A stretch of 64,000 nt of DNA from an uncultured Clostridia bacterium (GCA_937895935.1 CALBKX010000024.1:76515-140514); one strand, 5' to 3'. Shown: positions 50,408 to 59,537, numbered from the stretch's first letter. Program-made: numbers and translations. Notes: generated from the letters alone by a model not told the origin.

Positions 50408-51558
50408 AAAAAGTTATATTACTTAGATTTGGAGAAATTTATTTAAAAGGTAAAAATAAATCTTATTTTGAAAGAGTGCTTTTAAATAACATAAAAAACA
50501 AAGTAAAAGAATACGGTTGTGATGTTGTTAAAATTTCAGGAAGATATTTAGTTGCCAATTTTGATGATATGGATTTAAATTCAATTATTAACAATCTTAC
50601 TAAAATATTTGGTTTAACATCACTAAGTATTGCAACAGAATTTGATACATCAAAGGAATTATTAGAAAAATTTTTAGCAAATTATAAAACTGACGCTAAA
50701 ACTTTTAGAGTTACAGTTAAAAGAGCAGACAAAACATTTTCTATTGCTTCAAACGAGTATGAAAAAATATTAGGTGGAATAGTATTAGACGCTAATCCAA
50801 ATTTAAAAGTATGTTTAAAAAACCCCGAGTTAGAATTAGTTGTTGAAATTAGAGAAAATAAAAAAACATATATTTTAACAAAAAGTATTCCTTGCTGTGG
50901 TGGAATGCCAGTTGGAACTTCTGGAAAAGGTTTGATTTTGTTGAGTGGGGGAATAGATAGTCCTGTTGCAGGATATATGATGTCAAAACGAGGACTTGAA
51001 CTCGTTGGTTTACATTTTCATAGTTTTCCTTACACAAGTGCCCAAGCAAAAGAAAAAGTATGTAAACTTGCAAAAATATTAACTGATTATACTGGTCATT
51101 TTAAATTAATATGTTGTCCTTTTACAGAAATTCAAGAAGAAATTCATAAACATTGCGCACCTGAATTTATGATAACAATTATGCGCAGAATAATGATGCG
51201 AATTGCAAAAATTTGTTGTGATAAATTTGGAGCAAAGGCAATTATAACTGGTGAAAGTTTAGCACAAGTAGCTAGCCAAACTATTGAGAGTATAAATGTA
51301 ACAAATGATGCACAAACCACTTATCCTGTTTTTAGACCTTGCATAGGAATGGATAAAATGGAAATTATTGAGATTTCAAAAAAAATTGGAACTTACGATA
51401 CAAGTATTTTACCATACGAAGATTGCTGTACAGTATTTCTTCCTAAAAACCCCGTTATTAAACCTCATTTAGATAAAGCAAAAAGGGAAGAAAACAAACT
51501 GGATATTGAAAAGTTAATCAATAAAGCAATTGAAAATTTAGAAATTATAGAAATTTAA
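50404..51558 (+). CDS. thiI: tRNA 4-thiouridine synthase ThiI
   Basis: Adenylates U8 of tRNA and transfers sulfur. The start is the ATG at 50404, which overlaps the upstream stop (ATGA); a longer reading from 50374 has no site. It has a ferredoxin-like start (LLRFGEIYLKGKNKSYF), a THUMP domain (about 60-165) and the PP-loop with LLSGGIDSPVAGYMMSKRG (about 180-198). It ends after the core, without a rhodanese domain, as is usual in Firmicutes, where the partner cysteine desulfurase is in the same operon. Confidence 0.95.
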   Translation: MKKVILLRFGEIYLKGKNKSYFERVLLNNIKNKVKEYGCDVVKISGRYLVANFDDMDLNSIINNLTKIFGLTSLSIATEFDTSKELLEKFLANYKTDAKTFRVTVKRADKTFSIASNEYEKILGGIVLDANPNLKVCLKNPELELVVEIRENKKTYILTKSIPCCGGMPVGTSGKGLILLSGGIDSPVAGYMMSKRGLELVGLHFHSFPYTSAQAKEKVCKLAKILTDYTGHFKLICCPFTEIQEEIHKHCAPEFMITIMRRIMMRIAKICCDKFGAKAIITGESLAQVASQTIESINVTNDAQTTYPVFRPCIGMDKMEIIEISKKIGTYDTSILPYEDCCTVFLPKNPVIKPHLDKAKREENKLDIEKLINKAIENLEIIEI

Positions 51559-51619
51559 CGTTGATAATTAACCTTTTTCAAATTTTAATAATGACAATTG
51601 TTTGATTTTTCTTTTATTA

Positions 51620-51653
51620 TTTAAGGTGACAATATGTGACCTTATTTTTTTTG
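51620..51653 (+). terminator. Rho-independent terminator after thiI
   Basis: AAGGTGACA and TGTGACCTT pair with one mismatch around ATA, followed by eight T. Confidence 0.8.
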
Positions 51654-51670
51654 TGGATTAGTTAAATTAG

Positions 51671-51699
51671 TTGACTAAAAATTTTATAAGTTATAAACT
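51671..51699 (+). promoter_or_regulatory. Predicted rny promoter
   Basis: TTGACT (51671-51676), 17 bases, TAAACT (51694-51699), with an 80-base leader before the gene. Confidence 0.5.
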
Positions 51700-51776
51700 A
51701 TATTTGCATAGATTAAAATGCAAAATGAAAAGAACAATTCTCCTTGTCAACTTAAAATATAAAAAGGGGAATAAAA

Positions 51777-53360
51777 ATGTACATTGAATTAATGTGTGCT
51801 AGTGTAACTACATTAGTTCTAGTTTCTATCGGAACATTAATTATTGGCTTAGTTGTTGGATATTGGTTATTTAATTTTTTTGTATCAAAAAAAGTTAGCA
51901 AAAATAAAGCAGCAGCTTTAAAAATAATAGAAGATGCTTATGCGGAAGCTAAAACTATAAAAAAAGAAGCAACACTAGAAGCAAAAGAAGAAGTTCAAAA
52001 ACTTAAAGATGAAGCAATGGAAGAAATCAACTTTAAGAGAAACGAACTAAAAAAATCTGAAGATAGAATTTCTCAAAAAGAAGATTTTATCGATAAAAAA
52101 GACTTATATCTTGATAAAAAACAACAGGAATTGGACGAAAAATCAAAACGTATTGATGATAAAAGTTTAGCACTTTCAGATGAATTAGAAAAACAAGCAA
52201 AAATTAAAGAAGAAATGCTTTCTGAATTAGAAAAAATTTCCTTTATGACAAAAGATGAGGCTAAACAAGTTTTAGTCAATTCAATGACGGAAGATGCAAG
52301 AAAAGACGCTGCCAAAATGGTTAAACAAATTGAGGAAGATGCAAGAGAAAATGCAAGAAAAGAGGCTCAAAATATTGTTAGTTTAGCCATACAAAAATGT
52401 GCTACTGATATGGTAGCCGAAGCCACTATATCAAGTGTGTCAATTCCAAATGAAGAAATGAAGGGAAGAATCATAGGTCGTGAGGGCCGTAACATAAGAG
52501 CAATTGAAAGTGCTACAGGTGTTGATTTGATTGTTGATGATACACCAGAAACTATTACTATCTCTTGTTTTGACCCTATTAGAAGAGAAATTGCGAGATT
52601 ATCTCTTGAAAAACTTATTATGGATGGTAGAATACATCCTACGCGAATTGAAGAAATTGTAGATAAAGTAAAACGTGACATTGACATTCAAATAAAAGAA
52701 GCTGGAGAGCAAGCAGTAAATGAAGCTGGCGTATATGGATTGCATCCAGAATTGGTAAAGACTTTAGGCAGACTTAAATTCAGAACCAGTTATGGTCAAA
52801 ACGTTTTAAAACATAGTTTAGAAACCTGTTATATTGCAGGATTGCTTGCCGCTGAAGTTGGAGCGGATATAAAAATTGCAAAACGTGGTGGTCTTTTACA
52901 TGATATAGGGAAAGCACTTGACCAAGAAGTTGAAGGGACTCACGTTCAAATTGGTGTTGACTTGGCTAAAAAGTACAAGGAAAGCCCAGCGGTGATACAC
53001 TGCATTGAAGCTCATCACTTTAATGTTGAATTCCAAAGTATTGAAGCAATTTTGGTTCAAGTTGCTGATGCTATTTCAAGTGCTAGACCAGGTGCAAGAA
53101 GAGAAACTTTGGAAACATATGTAAAACGCCTTGAACAACTTGAAAGTATAGCTAACGAGTTTAAAGGTGTTGAAAAATCATTTGCCGTTCAAGCAGGTAG
53201 AGAAGTCAGAATTATTGTTAAACCAGAACAAATATCTGATGAAGATGCTATGTTTATGGCAAAAGATATAGCTAAAAAAATTGAAGACCAAATGGAATAT
53301 CCAGGACAAATCAAAGTAAATGTTATAAGAGAATCTAGATTTACTGAAACAGCAAAATAA
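51777..53360 (+). CDS. rny: Ribonuclease Y
   Basis: A 527-aa membrane-bound endoribonuclease that starts mRNA decay. One N-terminal helix (about 12-37), a long charged coiled coil (about 40-200), a KH domain ([19 protein letters not shown], about 227-245), an HD hydrolase domain with [12 protein letters not shown] (about 374-385) and a conserved C-terminal domain. The family plan and length are exact. An AGGGGA ribosome site precedes the ATG. It is a single gene between two terminators. Confidence 0.97.
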   Translation: MYIELMCASVTTLVLVSIGTLIIGLVVGYWLFNFFVSKKVSKNKAAALKIIEDAYAEAKTIKKEATLEAKEEVQKLKDEAMEEINFKRNELKKSEDRISQKEDFIDKKDLYLDKKQQELDEKSKRIDDKSLALSDELEKQAKIKEEMLSELEKISFMTKDEAKQVLVNSMTEDARKDAAKMVKQIEEDARENARKEAQNIVSLAIQKCATDMVAEATISSVSIPNEEMKGRIIGREGRNIRAIESATGVDLIVDDTPETITISCFDPIRREIARLSLEKLIMDGRIHPTRIEEIVDKVKRDIDIQIKEAGEQAVNEAGVYGLHPELVKTLGRLKFRTSYGQNVLKHSLETCYIAGLLAAEVGADIKIAKRGGLLHDIGKALDQEVEGTHVQIGVDLAKKYKESPAVIHCIEAHHFNVEFQSIEAILVQVADAISSARPGARRETLETYVKRLEQLESIANEFKGVEKSFAVQAGREVRIIVKPEQISDEDAMFMAKDIAKKIEDQMEYPGQIKVNVIRESRFTETAK

Positions 53361-53388
53361 ATTAATATTAATTATTGTTTTTCAAATT

Positions 53389-53454
53389 AATCAAGGTTAA
53401 TACAAACCCAAAATGAAAGAAAGTTTTAGGTGAATATTTGCCTTGATTTTTTTG
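53389..53454 (+). terminator. Possible terminator after rny
   Basis: AATCAAGG and CCTTGATT (8 bp) enclose 43 bases and are followed by seven T. The large loop makes the call moderate. The rest of the 306-base gap to the antiporter holds its promoter and no gene. Confidence 0.5.
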
Positions 53455-53613
53455 TAATTTATATAAAAATTTTTGTTTTTATTAACATAATTAAAGTAAT
53501 TTTCATAGTTATTTAAATGCTAAAATTTACTTGTAATATTTTTCGTAAAATAACCAACTATACAAAGGCTTATTATTTAACAAGCATAATACGTATTTTT
53601 GTAATTTTTTAAC

Positions 53614-53641
53614 TTGACATTATTTATAATAATGTTATACT
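53614..53641 (+). promoter_or_regulatory. Predicted antiporter promoter
   Basis: Consensus TTGACA (53614-53619), 16 bases, TATACT (53636-53641), with an AAAAAGGAG ribosome site shortly after. Confidence 0.65.
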
Positions 53642-53666
53642 TAAATACACAAAAAAGGAGAATGTT

Positions 53667-55130
53667 GTGACAAGTTTTGTTGATAAGTTAAGCGCCACAT
53701 CGCCAGTTACACAAATAATTGTTTCTGTTTCAATTATAATGGCTGTAGGTTTTTTTATGACAAGATTAACAAAACTTGCAAAATTACCTAATGTTACTGG
53801 TTACATAATCGCTGGTATTTTAATAGGTCCTTATTGTTTAAACTTAATTCCTTCGCACGTGATTGAGGGGTTAGACTTTATCTCCGATATAGCTCTTGCT
53901 TTTATTGCTTTTAGTGTTGGTGAATTTTTTAAATTTTCCAGTTTAAAGAAAAGTGGTTTTAAAATTATTATATTAACCTTTTTTGAAGCAATTATGGCTT
54001 CGATTGTAGTTTTTATTGTAATGTATTTTGTACTAAATTTAAATTTGGCTTTTTCAATCGTCTTAGCAGCACTAGCTTCTGCAACTGCACCCGCTTCAAC
54101 AATTATGACAATAAGACAAACAAAAGCAAAAGGTGAGTTTGTTGACACCCTATTGCAAGTTGTTGCACTTGATGACGTTGTTAGTTTAATTGCATATAGT
54201 GTTGCCATATCAATCGCACTAGTTTCTTTAAGTGGTGGTGTTGCAAGTGGATTCAGTTTTGAAATTGTTATTTTACCTATACTAAAAAACCTAGCAACAT
54301 TGGTTGTTGGAGCAATTTTAGGTTATGTTTTAAAATTATTAATGCAAATAAAATATGGCTCTGATAATAGACTTATTATCGTGTTAAGTATTTTATTATT
54401 GTTCTGCGGATTTAGTTCTTTATTGGATGTTTCCCCACTGCTTGGTTGTATGGTTATTGGAACAGTCTATATTAATTTAACAAATGATGAAAAATTATTT
54501 TTACAAGTTAATTACTTTAGTCCTCCAATTTTACTTTTGTTTTTTGTTAAATCAGGTTTAAGTTTTAATTTATCTGCATTATTCTCTAATTCAAGCATAT
54601 TTGGGAATTTGCCATTATGGTCAATTGGTATAATATACTTTCTTGTAAGGATTTTAGGTAAATATTTAGGTGCATATTTAGGATGTTTGACAATTAAAAA
54701 ACCTAAAGAAATTCGTAACTATTTAGGTCTTGCATTAATTCCTCAAGCCGGAGTGGCAATTGGACTTGCAACATTAGGTGCTAGGTCTTTAGGGGGAAAT
54801 ATTGGTGATGCACTGCAGACAATTATACTCGCATCTTGCGTTTTATATGAGTTGGTCGGTCCAGTGTGTGCAAAATTGTCTTTGTATCTTTCAAAATCGT
54901 ATTCGACCAAAATTGAAGATGTAGTGCCGTTAGAAAACAGTATAGCAGAAGAAAAGCCAAAGTCAGAAGTAGAATTACTTATTGAAAGAATACATAAGAT
55001 TGAACAACAAAATAATGAGGAAAGTCCGATTTCTAAAGAAGAACAAGCATTTAACGAGGCGAGTGAAGAAGCGTTAGAAGCGTTGTATAGTGATATAATA
55101 AAAAGAAAAAATAGAAGAAATAGATTTTAA
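53667..55130 (+). CDS. Cation/proton antiporter, CPA2 (Kef/NhaS) family
   Basis: A 487-aa membrane protein with 11-13 helices filling residues 15-415. The start is GTG at 53667, the only in-frame start behind the AAAAAGGAG site. Family marks are LPNVTGYIIAGILIGP (about 36-51), ISDIALAFIAFSVGEF, and the ATAPASTIMTIRQTKAKG and DDVV blocks of the ion-binding core. The C-terminal 70 residues are a polar, charged tail without a TrkA/RCK domain, so nucleotide control as in KefB/C is not expected. The ion (Na+ or K+) cannot be told. The MgtC-like gene follows after 11 bases in the same operon. Confidence 0.9.
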   Translation: MTSFVDKLSATSPVTQIIVSVSIIMAVGFFMTRLTKLAKLPNVTGYIIAGILIGPYCLNLIPSHVIEGLDFISDIALAFIAFSVGEFFKFSSLKKSGFKIIILTFFEAIMASIVVFIVMYFVLNLNLAFSIVLAALASATAPASTIMTIRQTKAKGEFVDTLLQVVALDDVVSLIAYSVAISIALVSLSGGVASGFSFEIVILPILKNLATLVVGAILGYVLKLLMQIKYGSDNRLIIVLSILLLFCGFSSLLDVSPLLGCMVIGTVYINLTNDEKLFLQVNYFSPPILLLFFVKSGLSFNLSALFSNSSIFGNLPLWSIGIIYFLVRILGKYLGAYLGCLTIKKPKEIRNYLGLALIPQAGVAIGLATLGARSLGGNIGDALQTIILASCVLYELVGPVCAKLSLYLSKSYSTKIEDVVPLENSIAEEKPKSEVELLIERIHKIEQQNNEESPISKEEQAFNEASEEALEALYSDIIKRKNRRNRF

Positions 55131-55141
55131 AGGAGAAAATT

Positions 55142-55858
55142 ATGATAGATCCAATTGCAAAAATTTTAGGAGAGTGGTCTTCAAATATTACAGTAGGAGC
55201 AATTTGCTTAAGAATTGCTTTATCAATTATCTTATCTGCAATTTTAGGCTGTGAAAGAGCTAGTAAAAGGCATTCGGCAGGACTTAGGACTTTTATGGTC
55301 GTTTCGCTAGCATCGACTCTTGCTGGAATGCTTGATATATTTTTAATAGAATCATATGCTGTTACTGTTTCTCTTGTTTCAGCTGGCGTTGTAATTGCTG
55401 TAGCTTCACTTAGCAATAATTCAGTATTGTTCACTTCAAAAAACCAAATTAAAGGTTTAACAACATCAATAAGCCTTTGGGCTTGTGGCATAATAGGCTT
55501 ATGCTTAGGAATTGGATTTTACACAATAGCAATTATAGGGTTTGTTGTTTTATTATGTAGTCTATCTTTATTTCCAAAAATTGAATTATTTTTAAAGAAT
55601 CGCTCAAATCATTTTGAAATTCATTTAGAATTAGACAATAAAAATAACTTGCCAAGATTTATGACAACTATTAGGGAATTAGGTTTAAGAATTGATGATA
55701 TAGAATTAAATCCTGCATATCTTAATTCTGGACTTAGTGTATATACAATTTCTTTAACTGTGCAAAGCCCAGAGTTAAAAAAATACAAAACTCATACTGA
55801 AATAATTGCAGCTATTAATTCTTTAGATTATGTAAAACATATTGAAGAACTAAGATAA
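55142..55858 (+). CDS. MgtC/SapB family membrane protein
   Basis: A 238-aa protein with four to five N-terminal helices. GCERASKRHSAGLRTFMVV (about 37-55) and IKGLTTSISLWACGIIGL (about 105-122) match the MgtC domain. The C-terminal 90 residues are soluble and ACT-like (beta-alpha-beta with a final HIEELR). MgtC proteins are linked to Mg2+ limitation and to the control of ATP synthase or membrane potential. The upstream antiporter partner suggests an ion-homeostasis unit. A GGAG site precedes the ATG. Confidence 0.88.
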   Translation: MIDPIAKILGEWSSNITVGAICLRIALSIILSAILGCERASKRHSAGLRTFMVVSLASTLAGMLDIFLIESYAVTVSLVSAGVVIAVASLSNNSVLFTSKNQIKGLTTSISLWACGIIGLCLGIGFYTIAIIGFVVLLCSLSLFPKIELFLKNRSNHFEIHLELDNKNNLPRFMTTIRELGLRIDDIELNPAYLNSGLSVYTISLTVQSPELKKYKTHTEIIAAINSLDYVKHIEELR

Positions 55859-56094
55859 AGCAAGATGTAAAATTTGTTTTTTTTGTTTTCATTTTACACT
55901 TTAGCGATAGTTCATTAGTTTACAAAACATTGATTTTATTTGATTTATTAAAGCATATCATTTAACTTTTTAGGGGACAAAATTGTCCTAAATAGAAATC
56001 TACTATGTATATGTTTTTTAACATTTAAACTATTCACAAAATAAGAGCAAAACTTCTAGGTAAAATCCGCTTAAAGCGAATATTTGATAATTAT
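55859..56094. other. Intergenic stretch without a gene
   Basis: About 240 bases of AT-rich sequence between the MgtC-like gene and the shared terminator. No start with a ribosome site and no RNA gene seen. Confidence 0.5.
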
Positions 56095-56134
56095 AAAAGG
56101 CAAAATTGGTAATTATTTACCAATTTTGCCTTTT
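56095..56134. terminator. Bidirectional terminator, 18-bp perfect stem
   Basis: AAAAGGCAAAATTGGTAA pairs fully with TTACCAATTTTGCCTTTT around TTAT. It serves the antiporter-MgtC unit from the left and the spoIIA operon from the right. Confidence 0.85.
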
Positions 56135-56180
56135 AAACATCAAAACTATTTTTTACAATATCATTTTTACATTCATAATT

Positions 56181-56909
56181 CTATTCGTTTGAAATTAATG
56201 ATTGACGCATTTTATCTATGATTTTATTTTCTAGTCTGCTAACTTGTACCTGTGAAACCCCCAAAATTTTAGCGATTTCACTTTGAGTTTTATCCCTAAA
56301 GAAACGTAAGACAATAATCTGTTTATCTCTTTCATTTAAGTTTTTTAAAACTTCTTTTAAAACCAAATTATCAACCATATCGTCACTTGCGTCAGCAGTA
56401 TATTTATCTAATAAAAAATTGCTTTTATTATCTTCATCTTCAGCTGGTGTATATATAGAAACTGGCATTTTGGCTGAATCCATTGTAAATATTACTTCTG
56501 AAATATCCATATTAAATTCTTTTGCAATTTCTTCATAAGTTGGATTTCTATATTCTTTTTTAATAAATTCATCAATAAATTTACTTATTTTCATATTTTG
56601 TGTTTTAATTGCTCTTGAAACTTTTATCGCTCCATCATCCCGCATAAAACGTTTAATTTCACCTATAACCATTGGCACAACATATGTTGAAAATTTTGTA
56701 TCAAAACTTTCATCATAGTTATATATAGCTTTTATAAATCCTAAAGATCCTAATTGAAATAAATCATCATATTCTATGCCTTTATTTAAATACCTTTTTA
56801 TTAAACTTTTGATAAGAGGAGAGTTGGCTTTTACTAATTCTTCTTTTGCATCGTTATCACCATCTTTTGCACGCCTAATTAATAAAGTTGTTTCCTCTTT
56901 TGATAGCAT
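56181..56909 (-). CDS. sigF: Forespore sigma factor sigma-F
   Basis: A 242-aa sigma-70 family factor of the sporulation group. Region 2 has the ANSPLIKSLIKRYL and GIEYDDLFQLGSLGFIKAI blocks, region 3 lies about 110-160, and region 4 ends with the helix-turn-helix TQSEIAKILGVSQVQVSRLE. It follows spoIIAB, so it is spoIIAC/sigF rather than sigG. It directs early forespore transcription and is held by SpoIIAB. The ATG follows the spoIIAB stop with no gap (TAGATG), which suggests coupling. Confidence 0.96.
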   Translation of the reverse strand: MLSKEETTLLIRRAKDGDNDAKEELVKANSPLIKSLIKRYLNKGIEYDDLFQLGSLGFIKAIYNYDESFDTKFSTYVVPMVIGEIKRFMRDDGAIKVSRAIKTQNMKISKFIDEFIKKEYRNPTYEEIAKEFNMDISEVIFTMDSAKMPVSIYTPAEDEDNKSNFLLDKYTADASDDMVDNLVLKEVLKNLNERDKQIIVLRFFRDKTQSEIAKILGVSQVQVSRLENKIIDKMRQSLISNE

Positions 56910-57362
56910 CTAGATACCTGCTACGCTTTCTACATTTTTATCCTTGAATATTTTTTCCATTTTTACAACCAATCCAGATTTTCCATTTTTTAATAATGTG
57001 ACTGAGTCCATAAAACTTTCCATTACTGTAAAGCCCATACCTGAACGTTCCTCACTAGGCTTAGTTGTGTAGAAGGGTTCTCTTGCTTTATCAAAATCTT
57101 CAATACCTATACCATTATCGATTACTTCAATGACGACACCAGATGCATATAATTTTACTTTTATTGTAATTTCACCATCTTTTAAAGGGTAGGCGTGAAC
57201 TACAGCATTGGTTACAGCCTCGCTTACAGCAGTTTTTATATCAGTTATTTCATCCATCGAAGGATTTGCTTGCACACAAAAAGCAGCGATTGCTGAACGT
57301 GAAAATCCTTCGTTTATTGATATTGCTTTAAATTTTAATTCCATTTCATTTATAACTTTCAT
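56910..57362 (-). CDS. spoIIAB: Anti-sigma-F factor SpoIIAB
   Basis: A 150-aa GHKL-fold kinase that binds sigma-F and phosphorylates SpoIIAA. The N box is ISEAVTNAVVHAY (about 42-54), and IDNGIGIEDFDKAREPFYTT and RSGMGFTVMESF complete the ATP site. Length and motifs are typical. It is the middle gene of the operon, with GGAG before its ATG. Confidence 0.96.
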   Translation of the reverse strand: MKVINEMELKFKAISINEGFSRSAIAAFCVQANPSMDEITDIKTAVSEAVTNAVVHAYPLKDGEITIKVKLYASGVVIEVIDNGIGIEDFDKAREPFYTTKPSEERSGMGFTVMESFMDSVTLLKNGKSGLVVKMEKIFKDKNVESVAGI

Positions 57363-57379
57363 TTTTTTCTCCTTTTTGT

Positions 57380-57688
57380 TTAAGAAATTTTTGGCATAAT
57401 ATCATATAGCCCTGTCATTTTAAATATTCTTTCTGCATGACTTGACGGATTACATATAAATATAGGTATGTTTTTGTCTTTAAGTTTTTTATATCTTCCA
57501 ACTAAAACACCTATACCTGTACTATCCATAAAATCCAGTTCAGATAAATCAATAATAACTTGATTGAAATTAGGTTTACTAAAAATATCATCTAAATTAA
57601 TTCTAGTTTGGTAGGCACTATGTTCATCAAGCTCACCACTTAAAATTACATATAGTGTATTTTCATAAATTCTATTTTTTATTTCCAT
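57380..57688 (-). CDS. spoIIAA: Anti-anti-sigma factor SpoIIAA
   Basis: A 102-aa STAS-domain protein. The phosphorylated serine is S56 in LDFMDSTGIGVLVG. Unphosphorylated SpoIIAA frees sigma-F from SpoIIAB after SpoIIE acts in the forespore; spoIIE is not in the window. The gene leads the operon with a strong AAGGAGG site. Confidence 0.96.
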   Translation of the reverse strand: MEIKNRIYENTLYVILSGELDEHSAYQTRINLDDIFSKPNFNQVIIDLSELDFMDSTGIGVLVGRYKKLKDKNIPIFICNPSSHAERIFKMTGLYDIMPKIS

Positions 57689-57745
57689 ACTTCCTCCTTA
57701 TATTGGTTAAATTTTAACATAAGCAATTTATAGAAATTTGACAGA

Positions 57746-57774
57746 GTAGTATGAAAAATGGAATATTATGTCAA
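57746..57774 (-). promoter_or_regulatory. Candidate spoIIA promoter
   Basis: On the minus strand: TTGACA (57774-57769), 17 bases, TACTAC (57751-57746). In B. subtilis this operon uses sigma-H; no convincing sigma-H box was seen, and this looks like a sigma-A site with a weak -10. Confidence 0.35.
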
Positions 57775-58195
57775 AAATCTAATTAAGACTAAGGTTCTTT
57801 ATTTTTAAGTACATTCATAAACTAAAAATTTTTATATACCAAATAAAATATTCTTTCTTGAACATTTTAGACTTATAATATTTTTAAATGGTATGTTTTG
57901 GAAGTATAGAGCATAAATGATGTATTTTATTGCATATGCGCAAGTATTCGATTGAAGATATGTAACTATACATTAAGTTTAAATCCATTTTTAAGTTGTT
58001 TAACGCCAACAGCAACAATAAATCAAGGTGTCAGAATTTGAATGAAATATCAGTTTATGACAATTATACTTTTTTGTTTGCTGGCTACTTTCAATATCAT
58101 AGGGTATTTTAAAGGTTATTAAAATTTGTTTTTAATAAGAATCATCCTCTTAAAAAAATATTTCAAAAAAAATTTTGAAAATGTTAAAAAAAATG
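57775..58195. other. Intergenic stretch without a gene
   Basis: About 420 bases between the spoIIA promoter and the tRNA cluster promoter. Stop codons are dense in all frames. I see no RNA fold beyond short AT-rich pairings. Confidence 0.5.
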
Positions 58196-58224
58196 TTGAC
58201 ATTATTTTAATTTTATAATAATAT
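58196..58224 (+). promoter_or_regulatory. Predicted tRNA cluster promoter
   Basis: Consensus TTGACA (58196-58201), 17 bases, TAATAT (58219-58224). The first tRNA begins about 18 bases further on, as expected for a stable-RNA promoter. Confidence 0.7.
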
Positions 58225-58242
58225 ATCAAAGTCAACATTTGA

Positions 58243-58318
58243 CGGGGTGTAGCGCAGTTGGTAGCGCACGTGGTTTGGGACCATGGGGCCGGGAGTTCGA
58301 GTCTCTTCACCCCGACCA
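58243..58318 (+). tRNA. tRNA-Pro (anticodon TGG)
   Basis: CGGGGTG pairs with CACCCCG. The anticodon loop TTTGGGA gives TGG, the T-loop is GTTCGAGTC, and CCA is encoded at 58316-58318. 76 bases. Confidence 0.96.
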
Positions 58319-58327
58319 ATGTTTTTT

Positions 58328-58404
58328 GGGTCTTTAGCTCAGTTGGTTAGAGCTACCGGCTCATAACCGGTTGGTCCGGGGTTCGAGTCCCTGAAGACCC
58401 ACCA
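58328..58404 (+). tRNA. tRNA-Met (anticodon CAT, elongator type)
   Basis: GGGTCTT pairs with AAGACCC. The anticodon loop CTCATAA gives CAT. The 1-72 pair is G-C and the anticodon stem lacks the three G-C pairs of initiator tRNA, so it is elongator Met; a tRNA-Ile with modified C34 cannot be ruled out. CCA is encoded. 77 bases. Confidence 0.92.
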
Positions 58405-58434
58405 AAAAATGTTTGGTAGTTGATAAGCCTTTTT

Positions 58435-58511
58435 GGCTCGGTAGTTCAGTTGGTTAGAACGCTAGCCTGTCACGCTAGAGGTCGTGGGTTCGAACCCCAT
58501 CCGAGTCGCCA
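58435..58511 (+). tRNA. tRNA-Asp (anticodon GTC)
   Basis: GGCTCGG pairs with CCGAGTC (one G-U pair). The anticodon loop CTGTCAC gives GTC, and CCA is encoded. 77 bases. Confidence 0.95.
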
Positions 58512-58530
58512 GATAATTTTAATTATCAAT

Positions 58531-58557
58531 TAGCATTACATATAACATGTAATGCTA
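58531..58557. repeat. Perfect 11-bp hairpin between tRNA-Asp and tRNA-Phe
   Basis: TAGCATTACAT and ATGTAATGCTA pair around ATAAC. There is no T run, so it is not a terminator. It may mark a processing site in the tRNA precursor. Confidence 0.7.
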
Positions 58558-58563
58558 CAGTAT

Positions 58564-58639
58564 GCCTCGGTAGCTCAGTCGGTAGAGCAAGGGACTGAAA
58601 ATCCCTGTGTCGGTGGTTCGATTCCGCCCCGCGGCACCA
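58564..58639 (+). tRNA. tRNA-Phe (anticodon GAA) with an acceptor-stem mismatch
   Basis: The D, anticodon and T arms are normal, and the anticodon loop CTGAAAA gives GAA. In the acceptor stem GCCTCGG faces CCGCGGC, so position 4 (T, 58567) meets position 69 (C, 58632), which cannot pair; CCGAGGC would be the perfect partner. The 3' end of this gene, from the T-stem on, is repeated further downstream. CCA is encoded. Confidence 0.93.
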
Positions 58640-58805
58640 TGCAGCGGTAGGAATAAACACCGACTTAAGGGATTTCTTATAAATCTCCTGCAAGGCGAGT
58701 GGTAAGTCCGCCCCGCGGCACCATGCAGCGGTAGGAATAAACACCGACTTAAGGGATTTCTTATAAATCTCCTGCAAGGCGAGTGGTAAGTCCGCCCCGC
58801 GGCAC
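58624..58805 (+). repeat. Tandem 84-bp repeat carrying the tRNA-Phe 3' end (two copies plus a partial third)
   Basis: The unit starts with the 16 bases of the tRNA-Phe 3' end (CCGCCCCGCGGCACCA), followed by TGCAGCGGTAG and 57 more bases. Copies lie at 58624-58707 and 58708-58791 and look identical; a third start (58792-58805) breaks off before CCA. Each unit between two CCA ends resembles a degenerate tRNA: GCAGCGG can pair with CCGCGGC at six of seven positions and GGATTT...AAATC gives an arm, but the T-loop lacks TTCGA. The G+C content is higher than the surroundings. Confidence 0.85.
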
Positions 58806-59017
58806 ACAAAGGTAATAATTTCCTTTAAGTTTTTAAATCATGTAGTTATTGTTACCGTGCACCAAGCGACAAAAAATAATTTTTACACAAATTTAGTGAA
58901 TTTACTTTTAGCTTGGTAAAACAAAAAACGACACATACCTCCCCTAATTATATAATACATTTTATTGGTAATTTTAGATGTTTTGGTGTTGTTTTTATCT
59001 AAATATAAACCAATTAT

Positions 59018-59093
<76 letters not shown>

Positions 59094-59145
59094 TTAAATT
59101 TGATGTTGGAGCAAATAAATAACTATCTCATCAAATTTTTATTTT

Positions 59146-59231
59146 GGGTAGGTTGCAGAGCGGCCAAATGCTACGGACTGTAAATCCGTCGACTTACGTC
59201 TTCGGTGGTTCGAATCCACCCCTGCCCACCA
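59146..59231 (+). tRNA. tRNA-Tyr (anticodon GTA)
   Basis: A class II tRNA of 86 bases. GGGTAGG pairs with CCTGCCC (one G-U), the anticodon loop CTGTAAA gives GTA, the variable arm is long (CGACTTACGTCTTCG), and CCA is encoded. It is the last tRNA of the cluster. Confidence 0.96.
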
Positions 59232-59236
59232 AATAG

Positions 59237-59289
59237 GAAAGTGCCTCAAAGCCTTAATTTAAAAGGTTTTGAGGCATTTAATTTTTTTA
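59237..59289 (+). terminator. Terminator of the tRNA cluster
   Basis: AAAGTGCCTCAAAGCCTT pairs with AAGGTTTTGAGGCATTT (two mismatches) and is followed by a T run. Confidence 0.8.
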
Positions 59290-59537
59290 ACGATTTTTAA
59301 ATGAAATAGTAGTTCCGCGAGCATAATTTGGTGTCAAATTATTTTTTATATAATAATTACTAATTTCTTAAGCGGTAAATAGAGAAGAATGTCACAATAT
59401 TTGCTTCATTAATTGCTAATATTTTCTTTACTTGCACACTTTAAGCAATTCTTGTTTCAATAATAAACATTTTGTCAGCTTTTCACAACTTTAGCATCTT
59501 TTTGTTTAACTAAGATTGCCATTTTCTTGGCAGGGTA
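59290..59537. other. Intergenic stretch without a gene
   Basis: About 250 AT-rich bases between the tRNA terminator and the lipoprotein terminator. No frame with a usable start is seen. Confidence 0.45.

Noticed and set aside
58119..58319. Minus-strand frame of 66 aa beginning MVGVKRLELPAPWSQ
   Set aside because: It is the antisense of tRNA-Pro; the same false protein is widely seen over tRNA genes.
58328..58404. Initiator tRNA-Met
   Set aside because: It has a G1-C72 pair and lacks the three consecutive G-C pairs in the anticodon stem.
58624..58805. CRISPR array
   Set aside because: The 84-bp units are tandem and identical with no variable spacers, and each unit contains a tRNA 3' end.
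58526..58809. Two minus-strand frames of 84-93 aa across the tRNA-Phe region, with internally repeated sequence
   Set aside because: They are antisense readings of tRNA-Phe and the 84-bp repeats. The segment GAESNHRHRDFQSLALP is a well-known false protein arising from tRNA genes.
58806..59017. A small minus-strand gene behind GGGGAGGT-ATG near 58940
   Set aside because: The frame has only 17 codons and the ribosome site directly abuts the ATG, which is too close to work well.
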